35,570 nucleotides of DNA from Chthoniobacterales bacterium (GCA_025935755.1 JAICUQ010000016.1:1-35570), one strand, 5' to 3'; shown: positions 1 through 9,604, counted from the first letter of the stretch. Notes: a model not told the origin generated them from the sequence alone. A program made the numbers and translations.

Positions 1-127
1 CGACCAGGGAGATGATCACAACCAGAATTGCGCCGGCGGACGCAAAAAGAATTTTGCGTCGCCGTCCCTGCCGGCGCTTCTTCGCAGCCTCACGGACAAG
101 TGGCGGGTTGGTTAAGGCTTGGTGCAT
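1..127 (-). CDS. N-terminus of an unknown membrane-anchored protein (partial)
   Basis: An open frame reads leftwards from an ATG at 127 and leaves the window after 42 codons. An upstream in-frame stop (within 150-160) makes 127 the first usable ATG. About 24 N-terminal residues are rich in Arg and Lys (RRQGRRRK), followed by a hydrophobic stretch (ILFASAGAILVVIISLV). This fits a short cytoplasmic tail and one inner-membrane anchor with the rest outside. It lies about 100 bp after queG on the same strand and could be the third gene of an aroK-queG operon. The visible part is too short to assign a family. The base composition matches its neighbours. Confidence 0.55.
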   Translation of the reverse strand, partial: MHQALTNPPLVREAAKKRRQGRRRKILFASAGAILVVIISLV

Positions 128-231
128 GGAATGGTCGCTTACGCGGCTGAAGCTATCCCTCTTTAGACCTTCGCCAATAGCGCACGTTCATGGCCCTCAA
201 TCAGTGAGATGCGTCCGCGGTGGGTTTGGAT

Positions 232-1338
232 TCAAACAATTTGCGGATGCGTGTGTCTGTGCCGGTCGCGAATTCGCTGAATTGCCCATGCAGCGTGCTC
301 CGCGATCAGCGGCTCTGCGTCGACTGCCGCGCGTTCGAGTGCTGGAAGATCGGATGGATCCCCGATATTCCCGAGCGCGACACACACGTTGCGCAGAAAT
401 CCTCGGCGCTTGATTCGTTTTATAGGCGAGTTCCTGAAGAGCGTTCGAAACTCCGTATCGGTTAGCTCCAGGTATTCGCGAAGCGACATGCCCGTCGTAG
501 ATTGGCGGGCCGAGAACGCGCTCTCCTGAGAGGCTTGGGCGAACCGGTTCCAGGGACAGGCCTCCAGACAATCATCACATCCGAAGATGCGATCTCCCAG
601 AAGCGGGCGAAACTCTACGGGAATGGCGGTCTTCAGTTCGATTGTCAGGTACGAAATGCAGCGGCGCGCATCCAATCGATGCGGAGCGGTGATCGCGCCT
701 GTTGGACAAGCAGTAATGCAGCGGTCGCATGTTCCACAGCGATCACGGGCTGGTTCATCCGTCGGCAATGCAAGCGTGGTCAAAACTTCCGCAAGGAAAA
801 ACCAGGTCCCGAGCCGCTCATGGATCAACATGGTGCTTTTACCCTGCCACCCAATTCCCCCTTCCGCGGCATGATCTCGCTCCAGTACCGGGCCGGTATC
901 AGTATAACATTTCTGCTGTCCGCCAAATGTGCGAAGGAACTCGTCGATCTTGTCCAGCTTTGCCGCGATCAGATCGTGGTAATCTTCGCCCCATGCATAG
1001 CGCGCAATCTTTCCTTTAGCGGCGCTCGTGGGATCGGCATCCTGCCCATCGCCCATTGGCTGGAAGCCGATGCCATTTTCAATTCCCTGGAAATAATTCA
1101 GCGCCAAGACAACAATCGACTGCGCCCCCGGTAAGATCTTCTCCGGATCACAACGTTTTTCTTCGCCTCGCTGCATGTAATTCATTTCGCCGTGCGCGCT
1201 GTCGCGCAACCATTCACGAAACGCGTTTGCATGCCTGGGCGAGTTGCAACGAGCTACGCGGCAGGAATCGAACCCGGTCTCTCTCGCATAAGAAACGAGC
1301 TGCGCCTTCAGCTCTATCGCCGAAATCCGGGCGATCAT
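232..1338 (-). CDS. queG: Epoxyqueuosine reductase QueG, with a repeat-derived insertion
   Basis: QueG reduces epoxyqueuosine to queuosine at the wobble position of GUN-anticodon tRNAs, using cobalamin and two 4Fe-4S clusters. The 368-residue protein shows the cobalamin-binding N-terminal half with the catalytic Asp in DTGP (about residue 147). One cluster motif is CGTCDRCITACP (201-212) and the second is CDDCLEACP (254-262). A HEAT-like C-terminus (LPALERAAVDAEPLIAEHAAWAIQ region) follows. The start codon overlaps the aroK stop by 4 bp (ATGA), so the genes are probably translationally coupled. Unusual: residues about 86-108, between ALNYFQG and GKIARYAWG, are longer than I expect for the family and are encoded by a degenerate copy of the repeat found in sua5 (peptide GIGFQPMGDGQDADPT). 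All cluster cysteines are present, so the enzyme should be active. Confidence 0.95.
   Translation of the reverse strand: MIARISAIELKAQLVSYARETGFDSCRVARCNSPRHANAFREWLRDSAHGEMNYMQRGEEKRCDPEKILPGAQSIVVLALNYFQGIENGIGFQPMGDGQDADPTSAAKGKIARYAWGEDYHDLIAAKLDKIDEFLRTFGGQQKCYTDTGPVLERDHAAEGGIGWQGKSTMLIHERLGTWFFLAEVLTTLALPTDEPARDRCGTCDRCITACPTGAITAPHRLDARRCISYLTIELKTAIPVEFRPLLGDRIFGCDDCLEACPWNRFAQASQESAFSARQSTTGMSLREYLELTDTEFRTLFRNSPIKRIKRRGFLRNVCVALGNIGDPSDLPALERAAVDAEPLIAEHAAWAIQRIRDRHRHTHPQIV
1028..1075 (-). repeat. Degenerate REP-pair element inside queG
   Basis: About 48 bp beginning on the plus strand with GTGG (1028-1031) and containing ATCGGCATCC and GGCTGGAAGCCGATGCC. It aligns, with several changes and a few deleted bases, to the reverse complement of the 52-bp repeats at 3355 and 4042. 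Relative to the sense strand of queG it has the same orientation as those copies have in sua5, and it is read in the same frame (GFQP...DAD.T). The divergence suggests it is older than the sua5 pair. Confidence 0.75.
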
Positions 1339-1907
1339 TTTTTCTTTCGGCGAGGTGATTTCAGTTTCGGATCCGTTCTTTTAAGTTTCGCCAGAATCGC
1401 CACGGCGACTTCTTCTGCAGTGAGTGCCGAGGTGTCGACCCGGATGTCTGCGAGCTCCGCGTAAAGGGGCCTCCGCGCAGCAAGGATTTGCGAGAAAGTT
1501 TTTCTGGGATTCTTCGTCTGCAGCAATGGTCTGTTCTGTTTTCCAGAGGCACGCGCAAAGAGCGTTTCTTCATCTCCGTCAAGCCACACGGTTACAGCGT
1601 GGTTTCGTAAGATCGTGATGTTTTCTTTGCGTAAAACGATGCCGCCGCCTGTAATGATTATCAGCTCTTTTTCAGTTCGTACGCGGCGAAGTGCTTCTGT
1701 TTCGGCATCTCGGAATTTCTGTTCACCATGTTCGGCGAAGATTTCCGGGATCGACATTTCAAAAGTCCCGGCGACAATCTCGTCAGTATCGCGGACAGCC
1801 AAACCGGTTCTACGATGTAGACCATGCCCGACGGACGATTTTCCTGAGCCCATCATCCCAACAAGGGCAATCGATTGATCCCGACGATTCACGGTCCAAT
1901 ATCTCAT
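1335..1907 (-). CDS. aroK: Shikimate kinase
   Basis: AroK phosphorylates shikimate to shikimate 3-phosphate in the chorismate pathway, in the cytoplasm. The Walker A loop is GMMGSGKSS near the N-terminus. An acidic DTDE motif follows, then the substrate-binding ITGGGIVL and the lid region with RPLL. The frame is open up to 2048, but the ATG at 1907 ([17 protein letters not shown]) gives about 190 residues, the usual family length. The upstream extension would overlap the purE promoter region. An alternative ATG exists at 1943. No clear Shine-Dalgarno sequence is visible at either. The C-terminus is basic ([10 protein letters not shown]). It is divergent from purE and coupled to queG by a 4-bp overlap. 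Confidence 0.93.
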   Translation of the reverse strand: MRYWTVNRRDQSIALVGMMGSGKSSVGHGLHRRTGLAVRDTDEIVAGTFEMSIPEIFAEHGEQKFRDAETEALRRVRTEKELIIITGGGIVLRKENITILRNHAVTVWLDGDEETLFARASGKQNRPLLQTKNPRKTFSQILAARRPLYAELADIRVDTSALTAEEVAVAILAKLKRTDPKLKSPRRKKK

Positions 1908-2026
1908 TGATCGCTGGGTTCGGCCAGCTTTGGTTCCCTTCATTGGGGAGGGCGCTGCAACTAATGCGAGGCGTAGGTCAGGCTTCCATAGGTGTTGGAA
2001 GGCCGGTTCCGGAGTGATCGAACCTG

Positions 2027-2053
2027 AGATTTTCGATTCCGCTCGCAATGACA
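2027..2053. repeat. Possible half copy of the GTCATTC-type repeat
   Basis: The reverse complement reads GTCATTGCGAGCGGAATCGA, resembling one end of the three longer repeats at 2592, 6983 and 13582. No matching second end is seen. It sits 41 bp upstream of purE in the aroK-purE divergent gap. I see nothing else recognisable in that 187-bp gap. Confidence 0.4.
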
Positions 2054-2094
2054 GGATCAGTTGGCGTTTGGCGGAAACTCCCTACACTGTGCCC

Positions 2095-2586
2095 ATGCCT
2101 GAATCGACACCTTTGGTTGCAATCATTATGGGAAGTAAATCGGACTGGGACACAATGCGGAAAGCTGTGGAAACACTGGATGAACTCGGTGTGCCGAATG
2201 AAGCGCGCGTGCTGTCCGCGCATCGCACGCCCGACGCAACCACTGAATTTGCGCGAGGCGCGGTGGATCGAGGCCTGCGAGTGATCATCGCCGGAGCCGG
2301 CGGTGCGGCACATTTGGCTGGAGTCATTGCAGCCCACACATGGTTGCCGGTTCTTGGTGTGCCAATTCAATCGAAACTCCATGGACTTGATTCGCTGTTG
2401 TCAACGGCGCAAATGCCTGGCGGGATTCCCGTCGGAACGCTGGCCATAGGAGAAGCGGGCGCAAAAAACGCCGCGCTCCTGGCAGCTGCGATTCTCGCGA
2501 CGTCTGATGATACGCTTCGGCAAAAGCTGGAAGCATTTCGCAGGAAACAGTCGGAAGCGGTTCTTGCCGCAAAATTGCCAACCTGA
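2095..2586 (+). CDS. purE: N5-carboxyaminoimidazole ribonucleotide mutase
   Basis: PurE converts N5-CAIR to CAIR in de novo purine synthesis. The 163-residue product carries the class I PurE signatures: GSKSDWDTM near the N-terminus, the SAHRTPD active-site segment with its catalytic His, [23 protein letters not shown], and [10 protein letters not shown]. The frame is open from 1930, but the ATG at 2095 ([18 protein letters not shown]) matches family starts and the upstream part overlaps aroK. No purK is next to it in the window; the next gene is sua5 after a 140-bp gap filled by a repeat. There is no sign of disruption. Confidence 0.96.
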   Translation: MPESTPLVAIIMGSKSDWDTMRKAVETLDELGVPNEARVLSAHRTPDATTEFARGAVDRGLRVIIAGAGGAAHLAGVIAAHTWLPVLGVPIQSKLHGLDSLLSTAQMPGGIPVGTLAIGEAGAKNAALLAAAILATSDDTLRQKLEAFRRKQSEAVLAAKLPT

Positions 2587-2591
2587 ACGCG

Positions 2592-2715
2592 GTCATCCTG
2601 AGCGGAGTCGAAGGATCCTTTAGTGGCACCATTCGCTTCGCCACGGGATGGAAAGCCTGGCCGCGTCCCGAAACTTTCGGGACTGCGTTGCAGCCTCGAT
2701 CTTGCTCGGAATGAC
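2592..2715. repeat. Dispersed inverted-end repeat, copy A (GTCATYC...GAATGAC)
   Basis: The ends are inverted: GTCATCCTGAGCGG at the left and GCTCGGAATGAC at the right. Inside is a nearly perfect hairpin, GTCCCGAAA (2665-2673) against TTTCGGGAC (2675-2683). The element fills most of the purE-sua5 gap and ends 11 bp before the sua5 start. It could act as a purE terminator hairpin, but no T-run follows. Related copies lie at 6983 and 13582. Confidence 0.75.
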
Positions 2716-2726
2716 GTCCCGGCGAA

Positions 2727-4430
2727 ATGCAAACTGATCTCCTCACAACGTCCACAACTACACAGCACGCGAAGGCTGTTGCGCGTGCGGTTGAACTGCT
2801 CAGGAAAGGCGAGGTCGTCGCACTGCCCACCGAAACTGTTTACGGACTCGCTGCATGTGCGCCCAATCCAATTGCAGTTGCAAAAATCTTTGAAGCGAAG
2901 AACCGACCGCGGTTCGATCCGCTGATTGTGCATCTGCCGAATCGCGGGTGGCTGGAGAGAATTGCGGAGGCGCCAGCAAGCGAACGGCAACTGATCGGCA
3001 AGTTGATCGATACGTTTTGGCCAGGGCCGCTCACATTGGTTCTTTTAAAGCGCGAGATTGTTCCCGACTTGGTGACAGCAGGATTAGATACTGTAGCGGT
3101 GCGATTCAGTGCCCATCCTGTATTCGCGGAAGTGCTAAGCGAATTGGATCAACCGATCGCCGCGCCGAGCGCCAACCGATTTGGACGCGTCAGTCCGACA
3201 ACCGCGCAGCACGTGTTGGATGAACTTGATGGGCGGATTCCATTGATCATCGATGCCGGGCCGACAGAACATGGTATCGAATCGACCATCGTCGCAGTTC
3301 GGCACGGCGGGATTGAGATCTTACGACGCGGTCCGATCACCGAAGACCAACTGCGTGGCCTCGGCTTTCAGCCGAGTGAGGTGATCGGCAGGGATGCCGA
3401 TGCCACAAGAGGAGCACGTGAAGTTGGCTTCCAACCAATGGATCCAAACACAGAGGTTCAGATTCGTCGCGGCACATCCCTGCCGCATTGGACGCAAAAA
3501 GATGCAACCTACGCGGTAACTTTTCGACTCGCCGATGCCTTGCCTGCGAAAGTGAGCGCCGATTGGCAGTTCGAGCGACGGGATACCGCTGAGCGAGCGC
3601 GTCGACAAAACCGCGAATTAACCGGTGCCGAACAGCGGCGCCTGGCAGAGCTTTTTTCTGAAAGAGTTGAAAGTTATCTCGATGCCGGCCACGGCAAATC
3701 CTGGCTGCGCGACGAAAGAATCGCGAAAGTCGTTGCCGACGCTCTCTTGCATTTCCATGGTGAACGTTACGAGCTGTCTGCCTGGTGTGTGATGCCGAAT
3801 CATGTGCACGTTGTTGTCCGGCCGATGCACGGACACATGCTTTCCGATATTTTGCACACTTGGAAATCGTTTACGGCGCAGCAGGCCAACCGATTGTTAC
3901 ATCGGAAGGGAGAGTTCTGGCAGCCCGAATCGTACGACCATTTGATTCGAGACCAACACGATTTTCGGAACCAAATTCGGTACGTAATTTCAAATCCCGC
4001 GAAGGGAGGTCTTCACGCTTGGCCATGGGTGGGAGTCACTCGTGGCCTCGGCTTCCAGCCGAGTGAGGTGATCGGCAGGGATGCCGATGCCACGATAATA
4101 CGCGCGCCGGGACAGTTGCCATCGCATTATGCACCGGCAACTCCGCTGCGTTTGATTGATAGCGCCGAAAATTTTGTTCCGCAGAAGGATCAGCGTGTTG
4201 GATTACTCGCCTGGAAATCAAGCGGGAACTCGCCAATCACCGGGGAGCGATTCGCGGCTGTTCGTAATCTGAGCAAACATGCAGACCTGCGCGAAGCCGC
4301 GGCCAACCTCTTTCGTTACCTGCGCGAACTCGACGCACTTGGCCTCGATCTGATCGTTGCGGAACGCGTCCCTACTCAAGGACTCGGTGCGGCGATCATG
4401 GACCGGCTTGAACGGGCGTCCCATGGCTGA
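2727..4430 (+). CDS. tsaC: Sua5/TsaC threonylcarbamoyl-AMP synthase interrupted in frame by a RAYT
   Basis: Sua5/TsaC makes threonylcarbamoyl-AMP from Thr, bicarbonate and ATP for the t6A37 modification of ANN-decoding tRNAs. Residues about 10-208 are a complete YrdC domain: LPTETVYGLA, the K/R motif in AKNRPRFDPL, APSANRFGRVSPT, HGIESTIV. Residues about 460-567 are the Sua5 domain, starting with the linker motif APGQLPSHYAP and ending with a TQGLGAAIMDRL-type tail. Between them sit about 246 extra residues: a translated repeat (GLGFQPSEVIGRDADAT, from 211), a RAYT transposase (from Met238) and the same repeat peptide again (from 440). The whole 567-codon frame is open. Removing one 687-bp unit gives 338 residues, normal for the Sua5 type. 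Whether the product is a stable fusion, is processed, or is made active only after excision cannot be told from sequence. The ATG at 2727 precedes the conserved N-terminus and lacks a strong Shine-Dalgarno sequence. Confidence 0.9.
   Translation: MQTDLLTTSTTTQHAKAVARAVELLRKGEVVALPTETVYGLAACAPNPIAVAKIFEAKNRPRFDPLIVHLPNRGWLERIAEAPASERQLIGKLIDTFWPGPLTLVLLKREIVPDLVTAGLDTVAVRFSAHPVFAEVLSELDQPIAAPSANRFGRVSPTTAQHVLDELDGRIPLIIDAGPTEHGIESTIVAVRHGGIEILRRGPITEDQLRGLGFQPSEVIGRDADATRGAREVGFQPMDPNTEVQIRRGTSLPHWTQKDATYAVTFRLADALPAKVSADWQFERRDTAERARRQNRELTGAEQRRLAELFSERVESYLDAGHGKSWLRDERIAKVVADALLHFHGERYELSAWCVMPNHVHVVVRPMHGHMLSDILHTWKSFTAQQANRLLHRKGEFWQPESYDHLIRDQHDFRNQIRYVISNPAKGGLHAWPWVGVTRGLGFQPSEVIGRDADATIIRAPGQLPSHYAPATPLRLIDSAENFVPQKDQRVGLLAWKSSGNSPITGERFAAVRNLSKHADLREAAANLFRYLRELDALGLDLIVAERVPTQGLGAAIMDRLERASHG
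3355..3406 (+). repeat. REP pair (BIME-like), left copy in sua5
   Basis: 52 bp. An outer stem GTGGC (3355-3359) pairs with GCCAC (3402-3406). Inside are two perfect hairpins: CTCGGCT, loop TTC, AGCCGAG (3360-3376), and ATCGGCA, loop GGGA, TGCCGAT (3384-3401). Both strands therefore begin with GTGG before a hairpin. This matches the GTRG tetranucleotide that RAYT proteins recognise at the foot of REP hairpins, arranged as an inverted pair. In the sua5 frame it encodes GLGFQPSEVIGRDADAT. Only one of the three forward frames is free of stops, and that is the one used. Confidence 0.9.
4042..4093 (+). repeat. REP pair (BIME-like), right copy in sua5
   Basis: Identical to the copy at 3355-3406 except for one base in the first hairpin loop (TCC instead of TTC). 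The preceding C is also shared, and identity stops sharply after the final CAC. The start-to-start distance is 687 bp, a multiple of three. The Sua5 linker motif APGQLPSHYAP begins a few codons downstream. Confidence 0.9.
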
Positions 4431-4433
4431 AAA

Positions 4434-4451
4434 GCGGCGCAGCAGCGCCGC
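4434..4451. terminator. GC-rich palindrome between convergent sua5 and pyrG
   Basis: GCGGCGC, loop AGCA, GCGCCGC lies 3 bp after the sua5 stop in the 131-bp convergent gap. It is flanked by short A runs (AAAA before, CTCCAAAAC after), so it could stop transcription from pyrG (reading leftwards into TTTT) and, less well, from sua5. It also looks like a dispersed palindrome family (compare 28889-28903), so a terminator role is inference. Confidence 0.45.
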
Positions 4452-4561
4452 ACTCCAAAACATGCCGGGAATCACAACGGGTGAAGACGATTTGTGTTTT
4501 GTAGTCCCGCAGTGTTTCGCCATCTTCGCTTATCTCGGCGAAACAAATCCCGTGTTGTGCG

Positions 4562-6978
<2,417 letters not shown>

Positions 6979-6982
6979 CGCT

Positions 6983-7083
6983 GTCATTCTGAGCGAACCC
7001 CACAGATGCGGGAGGAGTCGAAGGATCCCGCGAATTTGATGTGCTGCACCGCCCCCGCCTTACTCGACTTTGGTCGGAATGAC
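6983..7083. repeat. Dispersed inverted-end repeat, copy B
   Basis: It starts GTCATTCTGAGCG and ends GGTCGGAATGAC, with inner AGTCGAAGGATCCCGCGAA and CTCGACTTTGG segments typical of the same family as copies A and C. It fills almost the entire 111-bp gap between gmhB and kdsB. The left end lies 4 bp upstream of the kdsB start and supplies an in-frame alternative ATG at 6987. Confidence 0.75.
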
Positions 7084-7089
7084 ACGGGA

Positions 7090-7626
7090 TCATTGCTTTG
7101 CGTTCGAGATGATCCGGACCGCTGCGGGCATATCATCGGCCACCCAATCTGCGCTCGTTCCTGTCATGTCGCGTTGATCCCCGGTGCGCACACGGATCGC
7201 ACGCAGACCGGCGTTGTGCGCGCATTCGACATCGATCTCCTTGTCACCAATCAGAAAAGAACGGGAAAGATCAATCGGATGATCTCGCGCGGCTTGCACG
7301 ATCATTCCCGGGGCGGGCTTCCGGCAGTTTGAAGGCTGTCCCGGCGCATCTGGACAATGGTAAGTCGCATCAATCAGCCCGTCACCGAGCTGCCTTAGCA
7401 CCTCCGCCTCAACTGCGCGGTATTGATCGAGCGTGAACACTCCTCGTCCGATCCCGCTTTGATTCGTGACGATGATTACCTTGAACCCTCGCGATTTTAA
7501 TTGCCGCAGTGCCTCAAGCACACCTGGAAAAATCCGCACGTCCCCCGGATCTGAACAATAATCGGTATCTTCCATGATTGTGCCGTCGCGATCTATAAAG
7601 AGGGCCGGCGAGAGCGCGTTACTCAT
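7090..7626 (-). CDS. gmhB: D-glycero-beta-D-manno-heptose-1,7-bisphosphate 7-phosphatase
   Basis: GmhB removes the 7-phosphate in ADP-heptose synthesis. The 178-residue HAD hydrolase shows motif I FIDRDGTI, motif II IVTNQSGIGRG, the zinc-loop region (CPDAPGQPSNCRKPAPGM, with fewer Cys/His than the classic loop) and the DKEID acidic motif III. The frame is open from 7662, but the ATG at 7626 (MSNALSPALFIDRDGT) overlaps the hldE stop by 8 bp (ATGAGTAA) and is the natural start. The neighbouring heptose kinase and KDO genes support GmhB over histidinol-phosphatase, which belongs to the same HAD subgroup. Confidence 0.9.
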   Translation of the reverse strand: MSNALSPALFIDRDGTIMEDTDYCSDPGDVRIFPGVLEALRQLKSRGFKVIIVTNQSGIGRGVFTLDQYRAVEAEVLRQLGDGLIDATYHCPDAPGQPSNCRKPAPGMIVQAARDHPIDLSRSFLIGDKEIDVECAHNAGLRAIRVRTGDQRDMTGTSADWVADDMPAAVRIISNAKQ

Positions 7627-8632
7627 TTCCGATGTCCGCTCGAAAACTGGCGATAAGTTCATCTCGCTTCACAGTCGCCGTTCCGAGTTTGCTCACGACA
7701 ACAGCGCTGGCGTGGTTCGCAATTTCTGCCGCTTCAATGGGCGTCGCGCCACACACGAGTCCGAGCGTGAAGAGCGCAATGGCAGTGTCGCCCGCGCCGG
7801 ACACATCGAAAACCTGACGAGCTTTAGTGCGTATATAATGGGGCGCATCTTTCTTTTGAAACAGCATCATGCCGTGTTCGCCAAGAGTGATCAGCACATA
7901 TTGCGTTTCCCATTTCTTTAGAAGCACTTCACCGACCTGTTGAAGATCGGTGTCTTTTTCCGGATCTCCCTCGGTATCGCGCCAGGGGATCCCCGCTGCA
8001 AGAAACGCTTCAGCGCGGTTCGGTTTTATGATGGTAACGCCACGCCAGTCGACGGGGTGTCGCGGATTGGGATCGGCCGCTACTATTTTGCCGGCGTTGA
8101 CTGCTTCGCGGGCAATTTGAGTCACCAGTTCGCTTGTCACGAACCCCTTGCCGTAGTCTTCGAAAATGATCGCATCGACTTCTTTGATGCTGTCCCGGAC
8201 CGCTGCGACTGCCTTTGCTACCTGAGCTTTCGATGGGACGGCGATTTTTTCACGATCGACACGGACCACCTGCTGATGCAGTGCGATGATACGGGTTTTA
8301 ACGATCGTGCAAAAGCTGTCGTCCTCGATTGCGCTGGAGGTGTCGATCTTTTGCTCCGACAACAGGTTCCGGAGTTGCCGCCCACTGCGGTCAGTCCCAA
8401 GCATGCCGACTACACCCACCTGATCGACAAATTCGCGCAGGTTTCGGGCGACATTGGCCGCACCCCCGGGATAGAACGATTCTCCGGTGACTTCTACGAC
8501 CGGGACCGGCGCCTCGGGTGAAATGCGGCCTACTTTTCCCCAGACAAATTCATCAAGCATCAGATCGCCGATAACTGTGATTTTTCTCGAAGCCGCGCGT
8601 TCGAGGATGTGTTTGAGGCGGTCCAGGTTCAT
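7619..8632 (-). CDS. hldE: D-glycero-beta-D-manno-heptose-7-phosphate kinase (HldE kinase domain / RfaE1)
   Basis: A PfkB-family sugar kinase that makes heptose 1,7-bisphosphate for the LPS core. From the ATG at 8632 (MNLDRLKHILERAASRKITVIGD) it has 337 residues. Visible are IGDLMLDEFVWGKVGRISPE, YPGGAANVARNL, ADPNPRHPVDW, KPNRAEA and the PfkB signature with catalytic Asp, FDVSGAGDTAIA. The C-terminal nucleotidyltransferase domain of full HldE is absent, so this is the kinase-only type (RfaE1/HldA). The adenylyltransferase must lie elsewhere. The frame extends upstream to 8686, but those residues are not family-like. Confidence 0.9.
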   Translation of the reverse strand: MNLDRLKHILERAASRKITVIGDLMLDEFVWGKVGRISPEAPVPVVEVTGESFYPGGAANVARNLREFVDQVGVVGMLGTDRSGRQLRNLLSEQKIDTSSAIEDDSFCTIVKTRIIALHQQVVRVDREKIAVPSKAQVAKAVAAVRDSIKEVDAIIFEDYGKGFVTSELVTQIAREAVNAGKIVAADPNPRHPVDWRGVTIIKPNRAEAFLAAGIPWRDTEGDPEKDTDLQQVGEVLLKKWETQYVLITLGEHGMMLFQKKDAPHYIRTKARQVFDVSGAGDTAIALFTLGLVCGATPIEAAEIANHASAVVVSKLGTATVKRDELIASFRADIGNE

Positions 8633-8799
8633 GGCGATTCGAAACCTGGATGGTGGCAGCCGAAATGGCGTTTGGATTTGCGACACGCGGGGGCGAATGA
8701 GATCGGTGTTGGCATTAGTTGTGTACCGTGAAAGTTCCGGTTAAGATTCGCTCCAATAAATCCTGAATACGAACCCGAAATCAACAGTCGAAAGTGCTA

Positions 8800-9597
8800 A
8801 TGATGTCGTTTATAAGATATTTTAAGATCGTTGGTCTGCTGTGCAGTTTTGCCCTCTGTGCGAATGCGGCTCAAGCGCCCCAGCAAATCAACATAAGCCA
8901 ACTCTCCACAAAAGTGGAAGACGTTGTGGTGCCTCTGCCTAACGAGATTTTCGGTGCGCTGAACAAGCTCGGCACGGTGAACTGGAGGGCACATGTACGC
9001 AGCGACAAAGGACCGAACTTCACGGAACGCCCACGTATTGCCCTTCTGCTGGGAACGGTCATTGCCGATGGTTTTATCGCCGTCCAGGCAGAAGATGCAG
9101 AGACCGTAAAGGATATTGGACAGCGTGTTTTGACGCTGTCGAAAGGTATCGGGGTTGGAACTTCTATCACTCCGCATGCCAAGGCGATCATTGAGGCCGC
9201 AGACAAGCGGAATTGGAGCAATGTGCGCAAAGAGCTGGATCGCACCCAGAACAGCGTGCAACAAGCGATGAACGAGGTACACGATGAGAAATTGTCACAG
9301 CTCGTTAGCCTCGGCGGCTGGCTGCGGGGGACGGAAGTATTAACATCGGTAGTCAACGAACATTTCTCCTCCGACGGCGCAGAGCTGCTGCACCAGCCCG
9401 ATCTGCTCACCTATTTTCAGAAAAGATTGCAAGGAATGCCTGAGTTTGATCTTCCAATTATCCATCAAATTCAGGATGCTCTGGTCGAGGTGAAACCCTT
9501 GATCGATGTCGGTGATCGCCAGATTCCACCTGAGACGGTGAAGAAGGTGAATGAGATCACTACGCGAATCGGCCAGGGGATCGTCACCAAGCAATAA
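8800..9597 (+). CDS. Exported protein of unknown function
   Basis: About 265 residues. It begins with a typical Sec signal peptide (FIRYFKIVGLLCSFALCANAAQA, probable cleavage after ANA or AQA). The mature part is mostly helical-looking and polar, with no cysteine cluster, lipobox or catalytic motif that I recognise. A GTG at 8794 and ATGs at 8800 and 8803 are all possible; I chose 8800, without a strong Shine-Dalgarno sequence. It is divergent from hldE (167-bp gap) and 7 bp upstream of another exported protein on the same strand, so the two are probably cotranscribed and may work together in the periplasm. I assign no function. Confidence 0.75.
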   Translation: MMSFIRYFKIVGLLCSFALCANAAQAPQQINISQLSTKVEDVVVPLPNEIFGALNKLGTVNWRAHVRSDKGPNFTERPRIALLLGTVIADGFIAVQAEDAETVKDIGQRVLTLSKGIGVGTSITPHAKAIIEAADKRNWSNVRKELDRTQNSVQQAMNEVHDEKLSQLVSLGGWLRGTEVLTSVVNEHFSSDGAELLHQPDLLTYFQKRLQGMPEFDLPIIHQIQDALVEVKPLIDVGDRQIPPETVKKVNEITTRIGQGIVTKQ

Positions 9598-9604
9598 ACC
9601 TCCA

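Larger units (their letters stand above)
3355..4093 (+). mobile_element. RAYT (REP-associated tyrosine transposase) cassette between REP pairs
   Basis: A single-stranded-DNA Y1 transposase of the IS200/RAYT type bounded by two 52-bp REP pairs. The transposase part runs from about Met 3438 (MDPNTEVQIRRGTSLPHW) to the segment YVISNPAKGGLHAWPWVG. Visible hallmarks are LPHWTQKDATYAVTFRLAD at the N-terminus, the HUH motif in MPNHVHVVV, and the tyrosine motif FWQPESYDHLIRD. All are intact, so activity is plausible. It has no stop codon of its own and continues through the right repeat into the Sua5 domain. No consensus Shine-Dalgarno sequence sits close to 3438, so independent translation is uncertain. 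A third small hairpin, GTTGG CTT CCAAC (3423-3435), lies just before Met 3438 and encodes another GFQP. No target-site duplication could be distinguished from the repeats themselves. Confidence 0.88.

Noticed and set aside
502-1134. Long plus-strand frames opposite queG and other genes
   Set aside because: They are antisense shadows of well-identified genes with no family resemblance and poor composition.
3355-4093. Intein inside TsaC
   Set aside because: The insert has no Hint-domain splice motifs (no conserved N-terminal Cys/Ser block or C-terminal HN followed by Cys/Ser/Thr); it is a RAYT with REP repeats.
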